A stretch of DNA of 64,000 nucleotides from Lysinibacillus sphaericus (GTDB lineage Bacteria > Bacillota > Bacilli > Bacillales_A > Planococcaceae), in NCBI RefSeq assembly GCF_006864135.1, contig NZ_SADV01000013.1:1-64000 (forward strand), in the 5' to 3' direction. The notes below the pieces were generated by a model that was not told where the DNA came from, did not search any database, and saw only the letters and a program-made list of their open reading frames with translations. How positions within the stretch are numbered: position 1 is the stretch's first letter; each line of letters opens with the position of its first letter. A program made the translations under genes and the position numbers. Of this stretch, positions 20,067-27,567 are shown piece after piece.

Positions 20067-20402
20067 ATATAAGCAATATCGCCTCTGTATAGGTTTTAAA
20101 ATCACTTAAATGATTCTCGATAATTGCTTGGAGTATATTTAATTCAATAGCTTGATAATCATGCATAGCAATATTTAGGAACCCTACCAAATCCGTTAAA
20201 TTTTAGCTAATGTATGGTCAATAATGTCGTTTTCCTCAAGATACTTGAATGCTTCACGACTCATTTTAGGCTTATAGATTCTTGCAGTTCTATCCATCAT
20301 TCTTGCGATTCTATCCACCTTATCCATCTCTATTGAAAAGCGACCTCTTACCTTTCGTATTCCAAAGTACATAAGACACAAAGTGTTAAAAAAAATGCAC
20401 AA
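20065..20402 (-). pseudogene. HepT-like (DUF86) toxin gene, frameshifted and 5'-truncated
   Basis: The 68-codon frame 20196-20402 ends SREAFKYLEENDIIDHTLAK-I-stop. In another frame, directly after, the strand reads LTDLVGFLNIAMHDYQAIEL and runs to a stop at 20065. Joined, they match the C-terminal half of HepT ribonuclease toxins (LVGLRNIAVHDYQ...). One missing A near 20198 would restore the join. The usual RX4-6H region survives as GFLNIAMHDY with its Arg changed to Leu. No MntA nucleotidyltransferase antitoxin gene is nearby. This is a relic of a HEPN/MNT system. Confidence 0.7.
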
Positions 20403-20439
20403 CCTATCTACCTATTCACTCAAAACATACATAAAAAAA

Positions 20440-20481
20440 TCCTAATATATGATAAAATTGGTTTATCAACGTATATTAGGA
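20440..20481. terminator. Large orphan hairpin upstream of the 433-aa secreted protein gene
   Basis: TCCTAATATA-TGATAAA, five-base loop region, TTTATCA-ACG-TATATTAGGA. On the minus strand it is followed by seven T, so it could terminate leftward transcription, yet no minus-strand gene lies to its right. It may be part of the 5' leader of the plus-strand gene at 20577, where a long stem could stabilise the mRNA. Confidence 0.5.
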
Positions 20482-20576
20482 TATTCTCAAGACAATCAAA
20501 GATTTCATCTAGGACAAAAATCCTCATGAATTACCATGACACTTGTGAAAAAACCAATTAGGAGGTTTCCCATATT

Positions 20577-21878
20577 ATGAAAAACAAAAGAAAACTAGCC
20601 TTCCTCGCCTTAGTTGCAGCCCCTTCACTAATCTATGCTGCACCTACTACGTCAGCATCGGCTGCTGATATTGCTGGACAGGTAAAAACTGCTTACATAT
20701 ACGATAATACTTATTACTACAACTCTAAGGTTTCGAATGTTGTTCGACTTATTTCGAATATTAATGATACAACCTCTTCATTCCAAGCGACTTTAGAGAC
20801 AGCTAGCAAAGCATACGATGAGTTGACTGCAACGGAACAACAGTACGTCACGAATTATTCAACGCTGTCCAATTATAAACAGACGAAAGTAGCGTATCGT
20901 AAGCTTGCTGATCAAATTGAAGAGAAATTAGCTTCAGTGGAATCGACTTCCGTTAATTACTACCAAAATGTTATGGAAACGAAAGATTGGTACAATACGT
21001 TAAATGCAGCGCAAAAGACCTTTGTAAGTGCGGAATCACAAAGAATACTGACATCCTATATCTCACCAAACACATCTATCGATAAAGTAGTCAATAAAAT
21101 TCAATTATTAAACTCTTCTCGCATTACCTTCCATCAAGATGTAGCTGATGCTAGAGCTGAGCTTAATGCACTACGCAGACATACAAACGTCTCATTACCT
21201 GCTGGTGTCGAAAAGATGTTGTTAGATGCTGAACAACTTGTTGTAAAGGATAAGGCAGCAGCTAAGGAAGTGGAAAACGCTATTGCCGCTTTATCGCCTA
21301 AAACGTCCACTGCTCAAGATGTACAGGCAGTGAAAACAGCCTTCGAAGCTTTAACGCCTGTGCAACAGCAGCTTGTACCAAATGTCTGGACTTTAGTAGA
21401 CTTTGTAAATGGAAAATATGATCTACCGACTAAAGGGAACGGGACTAAAACTCCAGTTTTATCGGATACTGCAGCCGAACCTGGTAAAATCACAGCTATG
21501 ACTAGAAATAAAAATACCTATACAGCAAAAATAAACGTTGCAGATTTAGAAAATAGTACAGAGCGCTTTGTTTTAACAACAAAATCCAATATGACTGTTA
21601 TTATTCCACCGCTAGGAACTCTTCTTAATGAGGATACTGGTGTTATGGAAATTCAAATTACACGAAATTTGAATCGTATCACATTCCAGGCAACATTAAA
21701 TAAAAAACAAGTTGAATTCGAGGTAGATATGGAAATCATTGTCAACAACCTATCACCGAATGCCTCTATCGTTCGTACCTATGACTTTGGCGATCAAGAA
21801 CCTGCTGATTACACAATAGAAGGAAATCGTCATTTCATTCAAACAAAGACATCTGGTTCATTCCAAATTATTAGATAG
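20577..21878 (+). CDS. Secreted hypothetical protein, helical, 433 aa
   Basis: The signal peptide MKNKRKLAFLALVAAPSLIY is cut near ASA-AD. Residues 50-290 are helix-rich with repeated YxxLTxxEQxYV / YNTLNAAQKTFV / FEALTPVQQQLV units, a short helical repeat common in Bacillus surface proteins. The last 130 residues are predicted beta, with a DLENSTERFVLTTKSNMTV segment. No SLH, LysM or sortase signal is seen. AGGAGG lies 8 nt before the ATG. It is monocistronic with a terminator. I do not recognise a specific function; a cell-wall-associated or adhesin-type role is an inference. Confidence 0.75.
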   Translation: MKNKRKLAFLALVAAPSLIYAAPTTSASAADIAGQVKTAYIYDNTYYYNSKVSNVVRLISNINDTTSSFQATLETASKAYDELTATEQQYVTNYSTLSNYKQTKVAYRKLADQIEEKLASVESTSVNYYQNVMETKDWYNTLNAAQKTFVSAESQRILTSYISPNTSIDKVVNKIQLLNSSRITFHQDVADARAELNALRRHTNVSLPAGVEKMLLDAEQLVVKDKAAAKEVENAIAALSPKTSTAQDVQAVKTAFEALTPVQQQLVPNVWTLVDFVNGKYDLPTKGNGTKTPVLSDTAAEPGKITAMTRNKNTYTAKINVADLENSTERFVLTTKSNMTVIIPPLGTLLNEDTGVMEIQITRNLNRITFQATLNKKQVEFEVDMEIIVNNLSPNASIVRTYDFGDQEPADYTIEGNRHFIQTKTSGSFQIIR

Positions 21879-21904
21879 TAATCCACTTTTAATTTCTAGT
21901 AAAG

Positions 21905-21952
21905 AAAAAACCATAATCCTCTGCTAATTTCGCAGAAGGTTATGGTTTTTTC
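21905..21952 (+). terminator. Terminator of the 433-aa secreted protein gene
   Basis: AAAAAACCATAA...CTCTGC and GCAGAAGGTTATGGTTTTTT form a long stem starting 26 nt after the stop, with T run. To its right (21953-22200) one minus-strand frame reads LQVPIEFLKEEVDCEEAIAE before a stop in the hairpin, possibly a further gene scrap. Nothing else is supported there. Confidence 0.85.
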
Positions 21953-22204
21953 TGCTCTGCTATTGCTTCTTCACAGTCAACCTCTTCTTTCAAAAATTCA
22001 ATAGGCACCTGTAACGAAATCCCACTTACATTAATACATCATAAAGAAGACCGCATTACATCAACAACTTTGCACTACTTTGTATTCCAAACAGCTCCCT
22101 TTTATCAACATTCTTGGTCCAACAACTGATAAGACAATGCGCCGTTATTTCCTTCATCAGAACGCTCTTTTATCGCGTTCTTTCAAAAAAATTTCAGATA
22201 ACTA

Positions 22205-22240
22205 TTGACAATTGTCATAAAACAGGGATAATCATTAATA
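22205..22240 (+). promoter_or_regulatory. feo promoter with overlapping Fur-box-like operator
   Basis: A perfect -35 TTGACA (22205-22210), 16-nt spacer and GATAAT (22227-22232). The -10 lies inside GGATAATCATTAATA (22226-22240), which matches the 7-1-7 Fur box TGATAATNATTATCA at 11 of 14 positions. A repressor bound there would block RNA polymerase, fitting iron repression of the ferrous uptake genes that follow. Confidence 0.65.
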
Positions 22241-22300
22241 AAGTTTCCTTAGAGAAACAATATGGAGTTAGAGAAATATTATTATAGAGAGGAATAAAAA

Positions 22301-22561
22301 ATGCATATGGAAAAAACATTAAAACCACTTTCTGAATGCTCATTCGGAGATTGCTTTTTAATAAAAGAAATTAATATTAAGGGTCCTCTTAGAAGAAGAT
22401 TATTAGATTTAGGCTTTGTGAAAGAAGCAGAAATCTCTGTTCTTCGTAAAAGTCCTTTAGGAGACCCTGTTGCTTATCGCGTAAGCAATACGACGATTGC
22501 ATTACGTAATAATGAAAGCTCTATGATTTTGGGCGAAATTGTAAGGGGGAATACAAAATGA
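22301..22561 (+). CDS. feoA: Ferrous iron transport protein A
   Basis: An 86-aa SH3-like FeoA protein that works with FeoB in Fe(II) uptake. It has the family pattern LSECSFGDCFLI...GPLRRRLLDLGFVKEAEI...LGDPVAYRV...IALRNNES. AGAGGAATAAAAA precedes ATGCATATGG; the second ATG two codons later is an equal option. Its stop overlaps the start of the FeoB GTPase gene (ATGA), so the genes are co-translated. Confidence 0.95.
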   Translation: MHMEKTLKPLSECSFGDCFLIKEINIKGPLRRRLLDLGFVKEAEISVLRKSPLGDPVAYRVSNTTIALRNNESSMILGEIVRGNTK

Positions 22562-23283
22562 GCGTTAATAGAATAGCTTTAGCGGGAAACCCAAATACCG
22601 GTAAAAGTACATTATTTAATACATTAACAGGATTGAAACAGCATACTGGGAACTGGCCAGGGAAAACAGTTGTTCATGCAGAAGGATCTTTTGAACACAA
22701 AGGACAGCAATATGTACTTGTGGATTTACCCGGGACCTATTCTCTATTTTCCAATTCAGCAGATGAAGAAGTCGCAAGAGACTATATTATTTTTGACCAA
22801 CCGGATGCAACGATTGTTGTTCTCGATGCAACATCATTAGAGAGAAATTTAAATCTTGCGCTTCAAGTTTTAGAAATGACTAATAATGTCATTATTTGTA
22901 TTAATTTAATTGATGAAGCTGAGAAAAAAGGGATCCGAATTGATGAACAGAGATTAGCTCGTGAACTAGGAGTCCCAGTTGTAAAAATATCAGCAAGAAA
23001 TAAAAAAGGGATTAATCGATTGCTGGATACGTTAAATCAACTGGTGAGTGGGCAAATTGTCACAACTCCGTATCGTATGAAATATTCAAAAGAAATAGAG
23101 GACGCCATTACAAAGGTAGAATCCAAATTAGAAGGTTATTTTGATGATAAATATCCATCGAGATGGGTTGCCCTTCGCTTACTTGATGGTGATGAGGAAT
23201 TAATCTTAAAACTGCAACACCATAAAAATAATAACCAGCAAGAGGTGAGAACGAATGGAGTCCCAGTCAGTGTTAAATCATAA
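22558..23283 (+). CDS. feoB: FeoB, N-terminal GTPase part (split FeoB)
   Basis: A 241-aa soluble G protein domain with GNPNTGKST (G1, residues 10-18), DLPG (G3), NLIDEA (G4) and SARNKKG (G5), plus the helical GDI-like tail. In most bacteria this is fused to the membrane permease; here the frame stops at residue 241 and the permease starts in another frame 29 nt earlier. Both halves look intact and the second has its own ribosome site, so the split appears genuine rather than a sequencing error. As I recall, other Bacillaceae also annotate a separate FeoB GTPase. Confidence 0.93.
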   Translation: MSVNRIALAGNPNTGKSTLFNTLTGLKQHTGNWPGKTVVHAEGSFEHKGQQYVLVDLPGTYSLFSNSADEEVARDYIIFDQPDATIVVLDATSLERNLNLALQVLEMTNNVIICINLIDEAEKKGIRIDEQRLARELGVPVVKISARNKKGINRLLDTLNQLVSGQIVTTPYRMKYSKEIEDAITKVESKLEGYFDDKYPSRWVALRLLDGDEELILKLQHHKNNNQQEVRTNGVPVSVKS

Positions 23284-24649
23284 TTCACTTAAGGGTATTT
23301 TAGCTGAAGTAAACGAAGTTTCAAATGAGGATATTCGAGATGAAATCGTTAGTGATATTTATACTAAAAGTAAATCTTTATGTAAAAAAGCAGTATCACA
23401 GCAGCCTGCAATGTACAGATCTGATAAATTAGATGAAATTTTCACTTCCCGCATTTGGGGATTCCCTATTATGCTTCTCTTGCTTGGGGCTGTCTTTTAC
23501 ATTACTATTGCTGGCGCAAACGTACCTTCAGATATGTTAGCAAACTTATTCGGCTATCTAGAGGGTAAGTTAACAATTCTTTTTGAAACATTGCACGCAC
23601 CAGAATGGCTACACGGTATTTTAATTCTTGGGCTATTTAGAGGTACGGGTTGGGTTATTAGTGTTATGCTGCCACCAATGGCTATATTCTTCCCTATCTT
23701 CGCTCTATTAGAAAACTACGGTTACCTACCACGTGTAGCATTTAATATGGACCGTTTATTTAAACGAGCTGGAGGACATGGGAAACAATCATTAACAATG
23801 GCAATGGGCTTTGGCTGTAATGCTGCAGCTATTCTATCAACGAGAATTATAGAATCTCCTCGTGAACGAATGTTAGCCATTTTAACAAACAATTTTGTTC
23901 CTTGTAATGGGAGATGGCCAACACTTATTTTATTAGCATCATTATTTATGGTAACTGGTTTTTCAGGTGCAACAGGTTCAATGATAACAGCGGCTATTTT
24001 AATAGGGTTTGTTATGTTAGGCGTCGTTGTGACATTATCCGTTTCTTGGGTTCTTTCTAAAACGGCTTTAAAGGGTGTACCTACCCATTACACATTAGAG
24101 CTTCCACCATTCCGAAAACCAAAGTTTTGGGATACAGTTTTAAGAGCAAGTATTGATAAAGCATGGAATGTACTAAAAAGAGCTGTTATCGTTGCAGCGC
24201 CTGCCTCTATTTTAACTTGGGTATTCGCCAATATTTACGTTGGCGATACGAGTATTCTAATGCATTTTGTTAACTTTTTAGATCCGTTTGGTCAGGCTCT
24301 TGGTATGGATGGCTTTATTATGGCGGCGTTTATTCTTGGGCTACCAGCCAATGAAATCGTTATCCCTATCCTAATTATGGCGTATTTATCACAAGGAGCT
24401 ATGCTAGAAATTGAGGATTTATCGAAGCTAAAACAAGTGTTTATTGACCAAGGATGGACGTGGTTAACAGCTTTAAATATGATGTTATTCTCACTTCTAC
24501 ACTTCCCTTGCGGAACGACTTTAGTCAATATTTATAAAGAAACAAAAAGTGCAAAGTGGACATTTATGTCGTTCTTAATTCCAACGGTTATTGCTATTGG
24601 TGTGACATGGCTAACGGCGACAGTTGCTCGAGCGTTTGGTTGGGTATGA
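23255..24649 (+). CDS. FeoB, C-terminal membrane permease part (split FeoB)
   Basis: A 464-aa membrane protein with about eight to ten helices. It has the two Gate-type blocks of FeoB: RGTGWVISVMLPPMAIFFPI, then MAMGFGCNAAAILSTRIIESP, NNFVPCNGRWPT, and near the end LHFPCGTTLVNIYKETKSAKW. The conserved cysteines of the pore (FGCN, VPCNGR, FPCGTT) are present. The start overlaps the GTPase gene by 29 nt, with AGAGGTG 7 nt before the ATG, so translation is coupled. The first 60 residues are soluble and may dock the separate GTPase. Confidence 0.92.
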   Translation: MESQSVLNHNSLKGILAEVNEVSNEDIRDEIVSDIYTKSKSLCKKAVSQQPAMYRSDKLDEIFTSRIWGFPIMLLLLGAVFYITIAGANVPSDMLANLFGYLEGKLTILFETLHAPEWLHGILILGLFRGTGWVISVMLPPMAIFFPIFALLENYGYLPRVAFNMDRLFKRAGGHGKQSLTMAMGFGCNAAAILSTRIIESPRERMLAILTNNFVPCNGRWPTLILLASLFMVTGFSGATGSMITAAILIGFVMLGVVVTLSVSWVLSKTALKGVPTHYTLELPPFRKPKFWDTVLRASIDKAWNVLKRAVIVAAPASILTWVFANIYVGDTSILMHFVNFLDPFGQALGMDGFIMAAFILGLPANEIVIPILIMAYLSQGAMLEIEDLSKLKQVFIDQGWTWLTALNMMLFSLLHFPCGTTLVNIYKETKSAKWTFMSFLIPTVIAIGVTWLTATVARAFGWV

Positions 24650-24653
24650 GGAT

Positions 24654-24688
24654 GAAAAGGGTGGTCTTAAATAGGCCCCCTTTTTTAT
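24654..24688 (+). terminator. Terminator of the feoA-feoB operon
   Basis: AAAAGGGTGGTC, loop, GGCCCCCTTTTTTA directly after the permease stop. A GC stem with a few mismatches, ending in six T. Confidence 0.8.
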
Positions 24689-24806
24689 TTCTATCTAGAG
24701 AATGCTATTAAACTTGCAAAAAAGTCTACCATTTGCTATTCCCATAATAAACATCTTAAATTAATTCACTCAATTTAAGGTGTATTGTGAGTTAGAGATA
24801 TATCCT

Positions 24807-25793
24807 CTACAATCGATTAAGATCTCTTATTATTTCCCTAGGATTAATTCCAAATCTCTCCTTAAAAATCTCTGCAAAATAGCTAGGATTAGAATATCCC
24901 ACTGCACTCGCAATGTCAGTTACATTCATAGTTCCCTCTTGTAATAAAAGAAATGCTTTCTCTAGCCTTTTTTCTCTTAAATATCCAAACACTGTTGTCC
25001 CAAACATTTCTTTAAATCCCTTTTTTAATTTGTAATCGTTTAAACCAATTAAACGCGATAACTCAATAAGTGTTGGAGGATTGGACATATGCTCCATAAT
25101 AATTGATTGGGCTTGCTGTATTTTTGTTCTATCACTTTTTGAAAACATACCAGGGCTAAGAGAATTATCCAATAGATGAGATCGAAATGTCATAGATAAT
25201 AGCTGTAATGCCCGACATTCTAGCTCTAAATTGGTCATTTTCTTACTTGCTATAGCATCTACCATTTGCCGAACAATAATTAGGGAAGATGCGTTAATTC
25301 TCTCCTGAAATAGTCTATATCGTTTTCCATCAAGAATTTTAGAGAAACTAAAGGATTCCCTACTAGTTTCACCAATTTCACTCATAAAATGATTGAAGGT
25401 TGAAATCGGAATACCAATTCCCACCATTTGATAGGATTGATTTTTATGAAACATAAAATTTGCCCCCACTTGCTCTATAAATTGAAGCGAGCATGTTCCT
25501 GAAGAAATTTCATATTCTGAACCTGAGATGTAAACACCTCTATTACCTTGTAAACAGAAACTAAGTTCAACCATAGGCTGCTTTGTTACTACTTGCATTT
25601 GGTACTCTCGATAAAATGAATAATCAGATATAACCACTTCTAAATCTGGCCGAGGAATAAAACGATGTATAGCTCCTCCCTGCACATTTGGCTGGAATGC
25701 AAACGGACATTCTTGTACCTTCAATATTTCCAATGCATGAAAAAATTCACTAAAGTTCTCATGGAAATTAGTATTCAACATGTTCGTCACCAT
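24807..25793 (-). CDS. AraC-family regulator, PchR/siderophore-sensor-like
   Basis: A 328-aa protein. The N-terminal half is a ligand-binding domain; the C-terminal 100 residues carry LIELSRLIGLNDYKLKKGFK and VTDIASAVGYSNPSYFAEIF, two HTH units of the AraC type. The LNDYKLKKGFKEMFGTTVFG pattern is typical of PchR-like regulators that sense ferric siderophores. It sits between the feo operon and an MFS permease, with a Fur-like box in its own promoter. A likely job is to activate an iron or siderophore uptake or export system; the neighbouring MFS gene is a candidate target. Confidence 0.82.
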   Translation of the reverse strand: MVTNMLNTNFHENFSEFFHALEILKVQECPFAFQPNVQGGAIHRFIPRPDLEVVISDYSFYREYQMQVVTKQPMVELSFCLQGNRGVYISGSEYEISSGTCSLQFIEQVGANFMFHKNQSYQMVGIGIPISTFNHFMSEIGETSRESFSFSKILDGKRYRLFQERINASSLIIVRQMVDAIASKKMTNLELECRALQLLSMTFRSHLLDNSLSPGMFSKSDRTKIQQAQSIIMEHMSNPPTLIELSRLIGLNDYKLKKGFKEMFGTTVFGYLREKRLEKAFLLLQEGTMNVTDIASAVGYSNPSYFAEIFKERFGINPREIIRDLNRL

Positions 25794-25807
25794 CCTTCGA
25801 TTTCAAT

Positions 25808-25822
25808 TGAGAACGATTATCA
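25808..25822 (-). promoter_or_regulatory. Fur-box-like operator in front of the AraC regulator
   Basis: The minus strand reads TGATAATCGTTCTCA, 12 of 14 matches to the 7-1-7 Fur box, with a perfect left half. TTGCTA lies 16 nt upstream of the GATAAT inside the box, so the site overlaps a plausible -10. It lies 15 nt before the regulator start, in the short gap after the MFS gene. Confidence 0.6.
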
Positions 25823-25859
25823 ACCATAACCAAAGTATAGCAAACGAACAGAGATTAAG

Positions 25860-27020
25860 CTATTCTTCTTTAGTAGTAAGTACCATTGATAATAGTAAAC
25901 ATAAAAAGAAAATAGTAGCTCCAAAACCATAAGCAGTAGCATATCCCCCAGCATATTCTATAAGCCATCCTGCCAGTCCAGGCCCAATCATTTGACCGAT
26001 AGCGTAAAAGATGGAAATAAAGCCGATCGCTGGCGCTACATATTTTGCCGATACCTCTTGACTCGCCTTCATTTGAATGAGCACAAGGACACCTCCAAGA
26101 GACGAGCCCCATATAATAGCAGACACGATAAATCCAATTACATTAGGAATTAACATCGGAAAGGCATCTCCAATAACTGACAAAAATAACGCTCCCATTA
26201 ATGCTTTTTTCACACCTATCTTATCCGCTAGCATTCCCCATATTGGAGCACCGCCAATTGAAACGATCCCTGCAACAGCATAAATGGAGCCCGCCACTGC
26301 ATTCGAAATCCCAATGTCCTTCATATAGCTTGTTTGATATAAATTCGGAATAAGATAAACGAGTCCAACAGCAAAATAAATTCCAGCTATAAGGTATAGT
26401 TCTTTACTTCTCCAGGCTTTAGTTTTTTCTTGTACAGTACCATTTTCTGCCGTTGATTGTGGTGTCTTTATCACCAAAAATGCAACTAACACGACTATAA
26501 TTGTGATCACCGTAAATACTAACCATACTCCTCGCCAGCCAAGTTCAGGAAAATGTCGAAGCATAAAGGGTACAAGTACTCCAGACAAGAGCATTCCTAC
26601 TCCCGCACCACTCATTAGCAATCCCATCACTGCCCCTCTTCTCTTTGGGAAAGAGCTAACTGCTATTGATAATAGAGGTGTATAGACAAGGGCACTACCA
26701 GCACCAGCCAAAAATAAAGGTATAGCCGCCCACCAAAAGTTCGTTACAAATATAAGACCTCCAAAACCTGCAATAACAAAGCATCCGCCTACCAACAGCA
26801 CATTTTTCGCCCCAATCTGCAACGTAAGCATCCCAGACAGACCTACTGTAAGTAAATAACCTAAAAAAAGCACCGTACCTAATAAACCTGACTGTGTTGT
26901 AGTTAATGACAGCCCTTCCTGCATAAAAGGTAATATAATACCGTAAGCCATACGAGCAAATCCCGTAGTTGTAACGATTAATAGCATTCCTGTTATAACA
27001 AATACCCAAAAGTTTTTCAT
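25860..27020 (-). CDS. MFS transporter, YbfB/YjiJ type
   Basis: A major facilitator with 12 hydrophobic segments. It starts MKNFWVFVITGMLLIVTTTG and continues FARMAYGIILPFM, the pattern of the YbfB/YjiJ family, with an SFPKRRGAVMG loop between helices 4 and 5. I choose ATG 27020 because AAAGGGG lies about 8 nt upstream; the frame extends to 27077 through an AT-rich leader with no ribosome site. It ends 66 bp before the AraC gene on the same strand. The substrate is unknown; a siderophore or iron-linked exporter is only suggested by the neighbours. Confidence 0.85.
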   Translation of the reverse strand: MKNFWVFVITGMLLIVTTTGFARMAYGIILPFMQEGLSLTTTQSGLLGTVLFLGYLLTVGLSGMLTLQIGAKNVLLVGGCFVIAGFGGLIFVTNFWWAAIPLFLAGAGSALVYTPLLSIAVSSFPKRRGAVMGLLMSGAGVGMLLSGVLVPFMLRHFPELGWRGVWLVFTVITIIVVLVAFLVIKTPQSTAENGTVQEKTKAWRSKELYLIAGIYFAVGLVYLIPNLYQTSYMKDIGISNAVAGSIYAVAGIVSIGGAPIWGMLADKIGVKKALMGALFLSVIGDAFPMLIPNVIGFIVSAIIWGSSLGGVLVLIQMKASQEVSAKYVAPAIGFISIFYAIGQMIGPGLAGWLIEYAGGYATAYGFGATIFFLCLLLSMVLTTKEE

Positions 27021-27206
27021 TTCCATTCCCCTTTCATTATTAATGCCTATGACTTTTAAAATAAAAAAACTATTCACTACTATGTTCTATGATCCCCTTT
27101 TCGTTTTTTCTATTTTCAGGAGTATAGTTATCTTAATTTTTTTAGTTCTACTACTCTACCGATTGACGGATAATACGGCGGTTTAACGGATTTTATTTTA
27201 AACATA

Positions 27207-27374
27207 AAAAGACACCTCCATTGGATTTGAGGTGTCTCTTCTAGGAACTATACATTTCTATCAGTAATTTTATTCGAAGCATTATACTTGCCTCTTTTTG
27301 AAAAATGGAAAGCAGAGCAAGCACTACAATTTTATAACGGCCAAGTAGATACCGAACGGAAAATTAATTTCTGA
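27207..27374. other. Hairpin and possible gene scrap in the spacer before the SLH gene
   Basis: AGACACCTC (27210-27218) pairs with GAGGTGTCT (27229-27237), with a T run on the minus strand, although no minus-strand gene ends here. To its right a plus-strand frame reads LFEALYLPLFEKWKAEQALQ and stops at 27374; it has protein-like composition but no start. It may be the tail of a lost gene. The rest of 27078-27520 holds nothing I can support. Confidence 0.3.
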
Positions 27375-27525
27375 TGGTAATGAATTGCTTCTTTCTTCTT
27401 GAAAGTGTGAATCGCTAAATTCATTTTAATTCAAGAAATGCCTATCAAATAAATACATAGCCTTTGCTAAGATTTTAGCCAGGGGGTTTCATCCAAAAAG
27501 ATTGGCGGAATCTTTCATCAAAGCG

Positions 27526-27561
27526 AAAACCAAGTGGTCTTTATATGACCACTTGGTTTTT
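27526..27561 (-). terminator. Terminator of the SLH surface protein gene
   Basis: AAAACCAAGTGGTC, loop TTTATAT, GACCACTTGGTTTT with A and T runs on both sides, 7 nt past the stop codon. It is bidirectional in form. Confidence 0.93.
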
Positions 27562-27567
27562 GTATGC

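Noticed and set aside
23255..23283. FeoB split as a sequencing frameshift
   Set aside because: The second part has its own ribosome site and start, and both ends look natural; a simple one-base correction is not needed to explain the overlap.
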